Assembly (NCBI GenBank): GCA_913055205.1
Contig: CAJXJN010000018.1
Coordinates: 1 to 39,043, forward strand
Source of the DNA: an uncultured Sulfurovum sp.
GTDB lineage: Bacteria; Campylobacterota; Campylobacteria; Campylobacterales; Sulfurovaceae
Direction of reading: 5' to 3'
DNA: 39,043 nt
The translations under genes and the position numbers were made by a program. The stretch's first letter is position 1. Every line of letters starts with the position of its first letter. The notes under the pieces were generated by a model. That model made no database searches and was not told the DNA's origin. It saw nothing but the letters and a program-made list of their open reading frames with translations. Shown here one piece after another: positions 16,649 through 25,078 of this stretch.

Positions 16649-17580
16649 TTAAATCTCTTTACTCGTCTATGGCAATAAGGGGTACCTCCCTTACGCACAT
16701 AGTGGTCTTGATGATACTCCTCTGCAGGATAAAAAGGTGCTTTGTCTAAAACTTTTGTAGCTATCTTTAGCCCTTTGCTTTCCAGTATGCTGATGAGTCT
16801 GTTTACTGTCTCTCGCTCTTCTTTGTTGTTGACAAATACTGCAGAGAGATATTGACTTCCCAGGTCCGGACCCTGTCCGTCTGTTTGTGTAGGATCGTGT
16901 ATCTCAAAAAAAGTTTTCGCCAGTGTTTCATAGCTTACTTTTGAAGGATCATAAAGTACCTCAACAGTCTCCAGATGCCCTGTATTTTTACGGACAACAT
17001 CATCATAACCCGGATTTTTCACATGACCGCCCATAAAGCCGGAGGTTACCTCTTTGACACCTTTTATCTTTTCAAGATAATACTCCACACCCCAGAAACA
17101 TCCCCCTGCAAAGTATGCCTTTTGTATGGGATTGGCTTTGGCATGTGTTTGTTCTGTTACTTTCTTTTTATCAAACTGTAAAGAGACAGAGTTGACACAA
17201 TGGCGTACATTTTTCTTTGTGAGTCCCTCACCTTTAAAAACATGTCCCAGGTGTGCACCGCAATTTGCACAAACGATTTCCGTACGTCTGCCATCTGCAT
17301 CCGGTATTTCTCTAATGGCTCCGGGAATAGCATCATCAAAACTCGGCCATCCGCAATGGGAGTTGAATTTGTCATCAGACCTGTAAAGAGGCATATCACA
17401 TACTTTACATTTGTAAACCCCTTTCTCTGTGCTGTTTACATATTTACCGGAAAAAGGCCGTTCCGTGCCTTTGTCTATAATGACATGTTTTTCAAATGTA
17501 CTGAGACTGTTCAGTTTTACTGTCCATGGCTTAACAAGTGTTGCACACAGTACCAGTAAAGTCCATAGTATTCTTTGCAT
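16645..17580 (-). CDS. msrBA: Fused methionine sulfoxide reductase MsrB-MsrA, secreted
   Basis: 311 residues in the order signal peptide (1-20), MsrB (about 25-137), MsrA (about 155-305). The MsrB domain has zinc pairs CKVC (58-61) and CANC (104-107) and the catalytic Cys128 in RHCVNSVSL. The MsrA domain has the catalytic Cys161 in GGCFWGVEYY and the typical end HQDHYVRKGGTPYCHRR. The two halves reduce the R and S forms of methionine sulfoxide, and the signal peptide puts them in the periplasm. AAAGGTCAAACC precedes the ATG. It probably repairs oxidised envelope proteins and fits its neighbours (copper oxidase, DoxX). Confidence 0.94.
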   Translation of the reverse strand: MQRILWTLLVLCATLVKPWTVKLNSLSTFEKHVIIDKGTERPFSGKYVNSTEKGVYKCKVCDMPLYRSDDKFNSHCGWPSFDDAIPGAIREIPDADGRRTEIVCANCGAHLGHVFKGEGLTKKNVRHCVNSVSLQFDKKKVTEQTHAKANPIQKAYFAGGCFWGVEYYLEKIKGVKEVTSGFMGGHVKNPGYDDVVRKNTGHLETVEVLYDPSKVSYETLAKTFFEIHDPTQTDGQGPDLGSQYLSAVFVNNKEERETVNRLISILESKGLKIATKVLDKAPFYPAEEYHQDHYVRKGGTPYCHRRVKRFN

Positions 17581-17638
17581 TGGTTTGACCTTTTTATTTT
17601 TAACATACCATACGCAGGCAATGTGTAATTTTAATGTA

Positions 17639-18022
17639 CTAATCTCTCGTTACAGCATATTTCCCGGAACCCAAAAAGACAATAGCCAATGCACTTAAAA
17701 GATACAACATTGGCACTTCCGGAGCCCAGGCACCATGCGCTCCCAGTTTCAGAAATGCCCCAAGTTTAGTTAAGTAGACAGCCATTGCCATGTTGACCAC
17801 GATCACACCTGCCCAAAACCTGCTTTTCCATCCGAGTATCAAAAAAATCGCTGCAAGTATCTCTCCCATATAGACAGCGTAAGCCAACATTTCAGGAATC
17901 TGATGGGACTTCAGCATTCCTTTGATCGGCGCTACCCCGTGTAGTGCCTTTGCGATACCATGAAACAACAACAGTCCGCCTACCATGATCCTTAAAATTA
18001 ATTTTCCTATATTCCCACTCAT
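17639..18022 (-). CDS. DoxX family membrane protein
   Basis: 127 residues with four hydrophobic segments. The DoxX start LILRIMVGGLLLFHGIAKAL and the PEMLAYAVYMGEILAAIF segment are typical. AAGGAG precedes the ATG. DoxX-like proteins are small inner-membrane proteins linked to redox or stress responses. The gene lies 58 bases upstream of the msrBA gene on the same strand, so the two may be co-transcribed. The exact role is unknown. Confidence 0.88.
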   Translation of the reverse strand: MSGNIGKLILRIMVGGLLLFHGIAKALHGVAPIKGMLKSHQIPEMLAYAVYMGEILAAIFLILGWKSRFWAGVIVVNMAMAVYLTKLGAFLKLGAHGAWAPEVPMLYLLSALAIVFLGSGKYAVTRD

Positions 18023-18170
18023 GAAAAAACTCCTTTTTTTGACATAATACCATGAGTTTTTTCATTTACAAATTTTACTATGATCAAAACATATATCAAC
18101 GTATATTATCTGAGTTATTACTGCAGCCTCTTCATAGGAAAAATAGTTATATCAAGATGCGATCCCCTCT

Positions 18171-18854
18171 CTAAAACCAAAACCTTACACCAAAAACTGC
18201 ACGGGTGTCATCTACAGCGTTATAGTCTCGAGTATTCCCAAACGTCTTTTCCCATTCTATACCGATATAGGGTGCGAACTCACGTACAAACTCATAACGT
18301 AATCGTACTCCTGCTTCCAAAGAAGAGAGTCCTGAACCCAATTGCATTTCAGAATCATCTTTCGTATAAAAATCTGCTTCGATCGAAGGAGTCAAGATGA
18401 GCTTTTGCGTGAGCAGTGCTTCATACTCTGCATCCACACGTAAACCTATGTTCCCGCCACTCCCTATGAGAAGTGCTGCACGTGTTTCAAAATAGTAGGG
18501 CGCCAGTCCGGCAATGGCGACCTCTCCCCATGTTTGAGATGCATCACCGTTTTCATCATAAGCAAGACCTGCCTGAAGATCCCAAAAAGGTGCGATAGCC
18601 CTGGAATAGACCAGTTCATTTTGACTTGATTCTATACCCTCGGCAGTCGCTTCACCTGTGCTGTAGATATAGAGTTTATTGATGTCATGCCCTATCCAGA
18701 AGCTTCCTTCCCAAACACGTGTGTTTTCATCATCATTGCGTACTTCAAATTTATCCATCACAAACATAGTTAAAAGCGGATCATCTTCCATACCTGCATG
18801 AGCCGTTTGTCCCAATCCGATCACTGTTATGAATCCTAATAATAATTTTTTCAT
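18171..18854 (-). CDS. copB: CopB-type copper resistance outer-membrane protein
   Basis: 227 residues from ATG 18854 (AAGGAGCTTAGG before it); an upstream in-frame start would overlap the oxidase gene. The signal peptide ends in AHA. The rest alternates short strands, as in a beta barrel, and ends in FGVRFWF, a typical outer-membrane C-terminus. SRAIAPFWDLQAGLAYD and RLRYEFVREFAPYIGIEW are CopB-family blocks. The N-terminal Met/His-rich region of some CopB proteins is missing. Only 11 bases separate it from the oxidase gene, and its Shine-Dalgarno overlaps the oxidase stop, so they form an operon. Confidence 0.9.
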   Translation of the reverse strand: MKKLLLGFITVIGLGQTAHAGMEDDPLLTMFVMDKFEVRNDDENTRVWEGSFWIGHDINKLYIYSTGEATAEGIESSQNELVYSRAIAPFWDLQAGLAYDENGDASQTWGEVAIAGLAPYYFETRAALLIGSGGNIGLRVDAEYEALLTQKLILTPSIEADFYTKDDSEMQLGSGLSSLEAGVRLRYEFVREFAPYIGIEWEKTFGNTRDYNAVDDTRAVFGVRFWF

Positions 18855-18865
18855 CCTAAGCTCCT

Positions 18866-20598
18866 TTATGCTACTACAACTTTTCTGAACATCCCTGCCA
18901 TATGATAAAGCAGATGACAGTGATATGCCCAAGCCCCTTTGGCATCCACAGTGACCCTGTAACTTATCTTTGATCCGGGTTGTACGATAATGGTGTGTTT
19001 ACGTACCAGATGGTTGTCATCACCTGTCTCCAAGTCACTCCACATACCATGCAGGTGCATTGGATGGTTCATCATCGTATCGTTGATAAAGGTGATACGC
19101 AAACGTTCTCCATAATGAAATTGCAAAGGTTTGGAGTCTGCATATCTGATACCGTTGATCGACCACATATAACGTTCCATATTTCCGGTAAGATGCAGAA
19201 TGATCTCTCTGTCCGGTTTTCTGTCCCTGCGTGTGGAGTATCTGTTTTTAAGGTCTGCATAAGTCAATACTTTTCGTCCATTATTACGCAATCCTACACC
19301 CGGATCATCGAGTCTGTATTTTGGCGACATTGCCATCATCGTAGTCTGAACACCTCTTTTCATAGGAAGTTTTGTGATGGGATATTGTTGTGCTTCCATA
19401 GCAGCAAACTTCATCTTCTTCATACTTTTTTTATCCATCTTCATACCGGAAGAACATTTCATCCCACCACCATGATCCATACTGCCCATATCCATTCCCA
19501 TATCCCTATGTGTGAGGCGAGGGACTGGATCCATTTGGGGTGCTTTGGCAAGAAGTGTTTTATTTGGTGTCAATGAGCCCAAAGCATAGCCTGAACGGTC
19601 AATGCTTTGTGCAAAAATAGCATAGGCTTTGTTACTTCCTGGTTCTACAATGACATCATAAGTCTCTGCTACACCAATGCGGAATTCTTCTATACTGACT
19701 GGTTTGACATGGTTACCGTCTGCAGCTACGACAGTCATCTTGAGTCCGGGGATACGTACATCAAAAAAGGTCATCGCAGCTGCATTGACAAAGCGAAGGC
19801 GTATCTTCTCACCTTTTTTGAACAGTGCTTTAAACTGTGTTGCAGGGTTTTGTCCATTCATCAAAAAAGTATAGGTGTATCCTGTGATATCAGAAATATC
19901 CCCATCATTCATACGCATTTCATTCCACATTTTTCTGTCACTAAAAGCTTTAGAAAAACCTTTCTTTTTCACTTCAGAGAAAAAAGTTCCTACTGTTCTT
20001 TGCGAGAAGTTATAATAGTCACTCATCTGTTTGAGTTTTTTGTAAATAGTGGTCGGTTTTTCATCACTCCAGTCAGAAAGCAGCACAACATAATCTTTGT
20101 CAACTTTAAATGGTTCTCTTTTCTTGGGCTTGATGACAATGGCACCATACACTCCTGTTTGCTCTTGAAAACCTGAATGACTGTGGTACCAGTACGTACC
20201 GTGTTGTTGTACTTTAAATCTGTAAGTGAACGTCTCTCCGGGAGCTATACCGTTAAAGCTGATACCGGGGACCCCATCCATCGCAGGAGGCAGGATAATC
20301 CCATGCCAGTGGATAGATGCACTTTTTTTCAAGTGATTGGTAACATGAAGTGTAACTGTTTCACCCTCTTGCCAAACTAATGTGGGTCCTGCGATCTGAC
20401 CATTGACCGTAGTAGCTACTGCACGGTTCCCCGTGAGATTTACAGTCGTATAATCAATGTTGAGAAAAAACTCATTACCCACCAGGATATTGCTGTTGTC
20501 TACTTTTTCTCGTCTAGTTGATTCGCTTCAAGGTTAGTTGCTGTTAAACCCATAAGAGAAGCGGCAGCTACACCTTTTACAAATGTTCTTCTTTGCAT
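18866..20598 (-). CDS. copA: Multicopper oxidase, CopA type; Tat signal and oxidase in different frames
   Basis: The oxidase frame (18866-20482) encodes all four copper-binding motifs: HWHG, WYHSH, HPMHLHG and HCHLLYHMAGM. A Met-rich insert (MDMGSMDHGGGMKCSSGMKM) is typical of copper-tolerance oxidases. Its only start there would be a GTG at 20482 without a ribosome-binding site. Upstream, ATG 20598 (AAAGGAGTAAGG before it) starts a clear Tat signal (MQRRTFVKGVAAASLMGL) that ends at a TAG (20500-20502) after 32 codons, in a frame shifted by one. One extra A in the A-run (T-run 20504-20508) would join them. The enzyme should oxidise Cu(I) in the periplasm. It is either a frameshifted allele, a sequencing error or a recoded gene. 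Confidence 0.88.
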
Positions 20599-20641
20599 TC
20601 CTTACTCCTTTGTACTCTTTTCTTCTCCGCAGTGTACTGTT

Positions 20642-20690
20642 AAAGTGTGCATAGAGTGTGCAATATATATGCACACTCTATGCACACTTT
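20642..20690. promoter_or_regulatory. 49-bp palindromic operator between the divergent copper operons
   Basis: Two perfectly complementary 21-bp arms (20642-20662 and 20670-20690) flank ATATATA. Each arm holds two AGTGTGCA half-sites 11 bp apart: 20644-20651, 20655-20662, and, inverted, 20670-20677 and 20681-20688. The 11-bp period places them on one face of the helix, as for tandem OmpR-type dimers. It lies 43 bases upstream of the oxidase ATG and faces the ATPase operon on the other side. The likely binder is the response regulator encoded at 23210. Confidence 0.8.
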
Positions 20691-20750
20691 CTTATGATGC
20701 TTTTCCCGTACACAGGGTCGCACCCTGAAATTTATTACCAGGAAAAAGTA

Positions 20751-20837
20751 ATGAAAAAATTAGTTTTAGCGAATATTCCTGCATTGGGATCTGCATATGT
20801 TTTGCACACTTTATGCACACTTTCATGTTATCATTAG
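20751..20837 (+). CDS. Short open frame with signal-peptide-like start, possible leader or gene remnant
   Basis: 28 codons from ATG 20751 with GGAAAAAGTA before it. The sequence [18 protein letters not shown] looks like a signal peptide. The last codons are formed by the second operator copy (20803-20823). It may be a leader peptide of the copper ATPase operon or the front of a lost periplasmic protein gene. Confidence 0.3.
   Translation: MKKLVLANIPALGSAYVLHTLCTLSCYH
20803..20823 (+). promoter_or_regulatory. Second copy of an operator arm upstream of the copper ATPase
   Basis: This 21-bp segment matches the right arm of the palindrome (20670-20690) at 20 of 21 positions and has TGCACACT at 20803-20810 and 20814-20821, again 11 bp apart. 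It lies 67-87 bases before the ATPase start and probably controls that operon. Confidence 0.7.
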
Positions 20838-20847
20838 CTATAACACA

Positions 20848-20869
20848 AGGGCACCTCAAAATACCCTAG
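20848..20869 (+). repeat. Single arm of the palindromic repeat found at 33441
   Basis: AGGGCACCTCAAAATACCCT followed by AG matches the left arm of the 33441-33501 palindrome at 20 of 22 positions. No partner arm lies nearby. It sits just before the Shine-Dalgarno AAAGGAG of the ATPase gene. Confidence 0.6.
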
Positions 20870-20889
20870 CGATGTATAAAGGAGATATG

Positions 20890-23190
20890 ATGCATAGTAG
20901 AGTCAAAGATGTTGTGTGTGGTATGGATGTTTCTACAGATTCAAAATTTTTCAGTTCATATGGGACACAAAACTATTATTTTTGTTCCAAAAACTGTTTA
21001 CACAAATTTGAAGATAATCCTCAAACCTATATCGAAGTAAAAAAATGGAGTACCCGGAAAAGTGAAGACAAAGATACTGTCTACACCTGCCCTATGCATC
21101 CTGAAATTCAACAAAAAGGACCAGGTACCTGCCCTAAATGCGGCATGGCTCTAGAACCTTTGGTCATACAGGACGATGCAGAAAATGAAGAACTTAATGA
21201 GATGACACGTCGATTTTGGGTAAGTGCTGTACTTGCATTACCCCTATTCATTCTGGCGATGACAGCAGATCTGCTGCCTGAATTTTTGCCTTCTTGGCTT
21301 TCTATGCGTATGATACAGTGGATAGAGTTCGCCTTAGCTACACCTGTGGTACTTTGGGGTGGTTGGCCCTTCTTTATACGAGGGTGGAACTCTGTACGTA
21401 CCTGGAACCTGAACATGTTTACGCTCATTTCCTTAGGTGTAGGTGCTGCATGGGTTTACAGTATAGTTGCCTTGCTGATGCCCCAAATCTTCCCGCCAAA
21501 AATGCAGATGGAAGGTGGTTTGGTAGATGTCTACTTTGAAGCATCCGCTGTCATTGTTACTTTGGTTTTACTGGGGCAAGTACTTGAACTGCGTGCCCGT
21601 TCACAGACCAATACAGCCATACAGATGCTTCTGGGACTGGCACCGAACACGGCACGTATCGTAAGAGAAGATGGCACAGAAGAAGACATCCCTTTAGAAC
21701 ATGTGCAAGTAGGTGATGTGTTACGCATACGCCCCGGAGACAAGATACCTGTAGATGGTGTGGTCACGGAAGGTGAAAGTCACATCGATGAGTCTATGGT
21801 TACAGGTGAGCCTATAGCCGTTAAAAAAAGTCAAGGAGACAAGGTCATAGGTGCTACCATCAATGCCACAGGTTCATTACTCATCAAAGCAGAGAAAGTA
21901 GGTGCAGATACCCTACTTTCTCAAATTGTAGAAATGGTTGCCCATGCACAACGTTCTCGCGCTCCCATACAAAAACTGGCTGATATAGTTTCAAGTTATT
22001 TTGTACCTATTGTTGTGCTGGTCGCACTGTTGGCATTCTTTGGATGGTGGACATGGGGTCCTGAACCGCGTTTGGCATATGCCGTGGTCAGTGCAGTGGC
22101 AGTACTTATCATTGCCTGTCCTTGTGCACTGGGTCTTGCGACACCCGTTTCCATTATGGTGGGCACAGGGAAAGGTGCTTCCGTAGGTGTACTTATTAAA
22201 AATGCCGAAGCATTAGAGATTCTAGAAAAAGTAGATACGCTGGTGGTGGACAAAACAGGTACCCTTACAGAGGGGAGCCCCAAGTTAGTCACTGTGAAAG
22301 TAGAAGAAGGGATAGACGAAAACAGGCTTCTCAGTGTTGTTGCAAGCCTTGAACAATACAGTGAACATCCGTTGGCTGAAGCCATTGTAGAAGGGGCAAA
22401 AGAGAGAGGGTTAAGTCTGAGTAAGACACAAGATTTTAACTCTATTACAGGAGAAGGTGTTACCGGTTCGGTTGATGGTGTGAAAGTGGCTATCGGTAAC
22501 CGTAAATTATTAGAAAATCTGGGTATTGACATAGGTCATTTAGCTTCCTTGTCCGAACAGTACAGAAAAGAAGGACAAACAGTCATGCTCATAGCTCTAG
22601 AGGGAAAAGCTGCCGGTGTTGTGGGTGTAATGGATCCTATCAAAGAAACTACACCACAAGCTATAGCCAGCCTCCATGCACAAGGTATCAAAATAGTAAT
22701 GCTTACAGGGGATAATAACACTACCGCCCAGGCGGTGGCCGGTCAACTTGGTATTGACCGGGTACAGGCCGAAGTTTCTCCCGAAGAGAAGTCGAAAATA
22801 GTAGCTTCACTCCAAGCAGAGGGGAAACATGTAGCGATGGCGGGAGACGGTGTCAATGATGCACCTGCTTTAGCACAGGCACATGTAGGCATAGCTATGG
22901 GTACAGGTACGGATGTAGCCATGGAGAGTGCAGGAGTGACTTTGGTTAAAGGAGATTTAACGGGTATAGTCAGAGCCATCAAGCTTAGTAAAGCCACGAT
23001 GCGAAATATACGCCAAAACCTCTTTTTTGCCTTTGTCTATAACTCTATAGGTGTGCCTATAGCTGCCGGTGTACTGTATCCTGTTTTTGGCATACTGCTC
23101 TCACCGGTTATTGCGGCAGCTGCAATGAGTTTTTCTTCAGTTTCTGTCATAACGAACTCTTTACGTCTTAGACGCTTAAAATTATTGTAA
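20890..23190 (+). CDS. copA: P1B-type copper-exporting ATPase with YHS and heavy-metal-binding N-termini
   Basis: 766 residues from ATG 20890; an ATG directly before it at 20887 is also possible, and GGAG at 20881-20884 fits 20890 better. The YHS domain (residues 7-50) has Cys10, Cys32 and Cys36. A short heavy-metal-binding domain (CPMHP 67-71, CPKCGM 81-86) follows. The pump core has TGEP (305-308), CPC at 410-412, DKTGT with Asp454, SEHPLAEAI, and [10 protein letters not shown]. The last helices have YNSIGVP and [12 protein letters not shown], the P1B-1 pattern for Cu+ or Ag+. No ordinary HMA domain is seen. It pumps Cu+ from cytoplasm to periplasm. The regulator gene follows after 19 bases. 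Confidence 0.95.
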   Translation: MHSRVKDVVCGMDVSTDSKFFSSYGTQNYYFCSKNCLHKFEDNPQTYIEVKKWSTRKSEDKDTVYTCPMHPEIQQKGPGTCPKCGMALEPLVIQDDAENEELNEMTRRFWVSAVLALPLFILAMTADLLPEFLPSWLSMRMIQWIEFALATPVVLWGGWPFFIRGWNSVRTWNLNMFTLISLGVGAAWVYSIVALLMPQIFPPKMQMEGGLVDVYFEASAVIVTLVLLGQVLELRARSQTNTAIQMLLGLAPNTARIVREDGTEEDIPLEHVQVGDVLRIRPGDKIPVDGVVTEGESHIDESMVTGEPIAVKKSQGDKVIGATINATGSLLIKAEKVGADTLLSQIVEMVAHAQRSRAPIQKLADIVSSYFVPIVVLVALLAFFGWWTWGPEPRLAYAVVSAVAVLIIACPCALGLATPVSIMVGTGKGASVGVLIKNAEALEILEKVDTLVVDKTGTLTEGSPKLVTVKVEEGIDENRLLSVVASLEQYSEHPLAEAIVEGAKERGLSLSKTQDFNSITGEGVTGSVDGVKVAIGNRKLLENLGIDIGHLASLSEQYRKEGQTVMLIALEGKAAGVVGVMDPIKETTPQAIASLHAQGIKIVMLTGDNNTTAQAVAGQLGIDRVQAEVSPEEKSKIVASLQAEGKHVAMAGDGVNDAPALAQAHVGIAMGTGTDVAMESAGVTLVKGDLTGIVRAIKLSKATMRNIRQNLFFAFVYNSIGVPIAAGVLYPVFGILLSPVIAAAAMSFSSVSVITNSLRLRRLKLL

Positions 23191-23209
23191 AATATATACA
23201 AGGAAAAAA

Positions 23210-23863
23210 ATGAAAATACTACTAATGGAAGATGATCCGGTACTTGGAGACATTATCGCAGGATACTTACGGGAGTATTATGATGTGGAACATGCTTTTG
23301 ACTCCAAAGAAGCACAAGAGATGATCGACGAAAAGCGTTATGATCTCTTTATCTTTGATATTAATGTACCGGGGAAAAGCGGCATAGAGCTCATCAGGGA
23401 GATACGCAGTTTTAATGACACAACACCTGCTATCATCATCACTGCTTATGGCGACACCAAACATCTTAAAGAGAGTTTTGATGCGGGCGCACATGACTAT
23501 GTACGTAAACCTTTTGAGCTTGAAGAGTTAAAAGTACGTATTGAGAACAGTCGCAAGCTTTTTCATATAGAACAAAATACCCCTGTAAAATTAACTGATG
23601 AACTCACCTACTATCCCCATAAACAGACTGTCAAAAATAAAAATGACGAACACAAACTAAGTCCCAAAGAAGCACAAATACTGGACTATTTCATCGCACA
23701 TCCCCACAGGCTCATTTCACAGGAAGAGCTGCTGCAGAACATTTGGGAGTTCGATCAGTTGCCCAGCGGTGCAACCCTCCGTTCCTATATCAGAAGTCTG
23801 CGTGAAGTCATAGGAGGTCAGAAGATAGTCACCCAGAGAGGCATGGGATACCGTTTTGAATAA
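23210..23863 (+). CDS. OmpR/PhoB-type response regulator (probably copper-responsive)
   Basis: 217 residues. The receiver domain has acidic residues E7-D8-D9, the phospho-acceptor Asp50 (FIFDINVPG), Thr78 region (IIITAYGD) and the switch Lys in YVRKPFELEE. The C-terminal winged helix (about residues 122-217) has the typical LSPKEAQILDYFIAHPHRL and TLRSYIRSLREVIG. It probably binds the AGTGTGCA repeats at 20642-20690 and 20803-20823. The kinase gene overlaps it by 8 bases, so the two are coupled. The copper link is an inference from position. Confidence 0.92.
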   Translation: MKILLMEDDPVLGDIIAGYLREYYDVEHAFDSKEAQEMIDEKRYDLFIFDINVPGKSGIELIREIRSFNDTTPAIIITAYGDTKHLKESFDAGAHDYVRKPFELEELKVRIENSRKLFHIEQNTPVKLTDELTYYPHKQTVKNKNDEHKLSPKEAQILDYFIAHPHRLISQEELLQNIWEFDQLPSGATLRSYIRSLREVIGGQKIVTQRGMGYRFE

Positions 23864-25013
23864 TCTTGAAAAACGTTCGTTCTATTCTTTTTTGGGACTC
23901 TATCTTGTCAGCTCTTTTCTGTTTATCCTCGCTATAGGATTCTGGTACTATACAGCACAAAAGAATGCTTTGCAAAATGAAAACTATTACCAACTTGAAC
24001 ATATTGCTGATGTAAAATCAGGAGATATCATCATGTCACATATGAAAGGGGTTCCTTTGAATGATCGTGCCGTTCCCGATAATGTGACACTTGCACTGAT
24101 AGATATAAACGGAAAGGTAGTGAACGGGAAATTATGGGTTCCCGCAAAAGAGATAAACAAACCGGTCTATATGCAAAAGAACAACTATACGATCCTTGTC
24201 TCAGATGCACCAAGGGAACATCTCAATATCCGTTATGTTGTCGTGCAGTCTAATGCTCTTTTTCATCAGATACAGGCACTGCAACGATCCGTATTGACGG
24301 TGATCTTCTTCTCCTTTTTGTTTGTTTCACTCGTTGCATGGATACTTTCCAAACTCTTTATGAAACCTATACATCAAAGAGTAGAACAGATAGAACAGTT
24401 CATCAATGATGTGACCCATGAACTCAATACACCCATTACTTCACTTTCCATGGCAACAGAGCAGGCACTCAAACAAGAAAAATGCACACCAAATACCTTA
24501 AAAAACATCTCCATAAGTACCAAACAGCTCTATGATATTTATCGTTCACTGACCTATTTGAATTTTGCACAGGAACAACCCGAAGCACATCTTATCGATA
24601 TATCTGAAGTGCTTCAAAAAAGTGTTGCTTACTATGAAGCATTGGCACAAAGCAAACGTATCGAATTTGAGCTTGAAACCAAAACCACCATGTTCCGTAT
24701 CCCTGAAACACAGACGCAGCTTCTCTTTGGCAATCTTATCGGAAATGCCATAAAATATTCACCTGCCAACTCTACTATTCGCATCACACTTAAAGAACAT
24801 CAATTTAGTATTAAAGATGAAGGGATAGGTATTGAACCCAAAGAAAAAGAAAAGATCTTCGAACGTTTTCAACGGGCTACAAGCTATTCCGGCGGTTTTG
24901 GTGTAGGATTAAGCATCGTTAAAAGTATTTGTGATGCCTATGGTATAGACGTATCATTTGATTCCATTCCTCAGAAAGGAACAGAGTTCAGGCTTCACTT
25001 TAAATCAAAATGA
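23856..25013 (+). CDS. Sensor histidine kinase paired with the regulator
   Basis: 385 residues from a TTG start that overlaps the regulator stop. A first helix at about residues 11-31, a sensor region of roughly 115 residues (32-146), and a second helix at about 147-168 lead to the dimerisation domain with His188 (FINDVTHELNTPITSL). The ATPase domain has GNLIGNAIKYS (N-box), DEGIGI (G1) and GGFGVGLSIVK (G2). No HAMP domain is obvious. The sensor has little Cys or His, though Met residues are present (MQKNNYTILVSDAPREH). The signal is inferred to be periplasmic Cu because of the neighbours. Confidence 0.92.
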   Translation: MNNLEKRSFYSFLGLYLVSSFLFILAIGFWYYTAQKNALQNENYYQLEHIADVKSGDIIMSHMKGVPLNDRAVPDNVTLALIDINGKVVNGKLWVPAKEINKPVYMQKNNYTILVSDAPREHLNIRYVVVQSNALFHQIQALQRSVLTVIFFSFLFVSLVAWILSKLFMKPIHQRVEQIEQFINDVTHELNTPITSLSMATEQALKQEKCTPNTLKNISISTKQLYDIYRSLTYLNFAQEQPEAHLIDISEVLQKSVAYYEALAQSKRIEFELETKTTMFRIPETQTQLLFGNLIGNAIKYSPANSTIRITLKEHQFSIKDEGIGIEPKEKEKIFERFQRATSYSGGFGVGLSIVKSICDAYGIDVSFDSIPQKGTEFRLHFKSK

Positions 25014-25078
25014 TCGCAGGGTTGATTTAAGAAGCATATTAATAGAATATATTTTAAAAAGCGTAAAGGCAACTGAAT

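Noticed and set aside
20482-20484. GTG as the true start of the copper oxidase
   Set aside because: No ribosome-binding site lies before it and the protein would have no export signal, whereas a Tat signal with a good ribosome-binding site lies just upstream in another frame.
20503-20511. Programmed -1 frameshift site in the oxidase gene as the main explanation
   Set aside because: The run is G AAA AAG with five A residues, not the strong A AAA AAG. The P-site tRNA would mispair after slipping. A lost base is simpler, although recoding is kept as an alternative.
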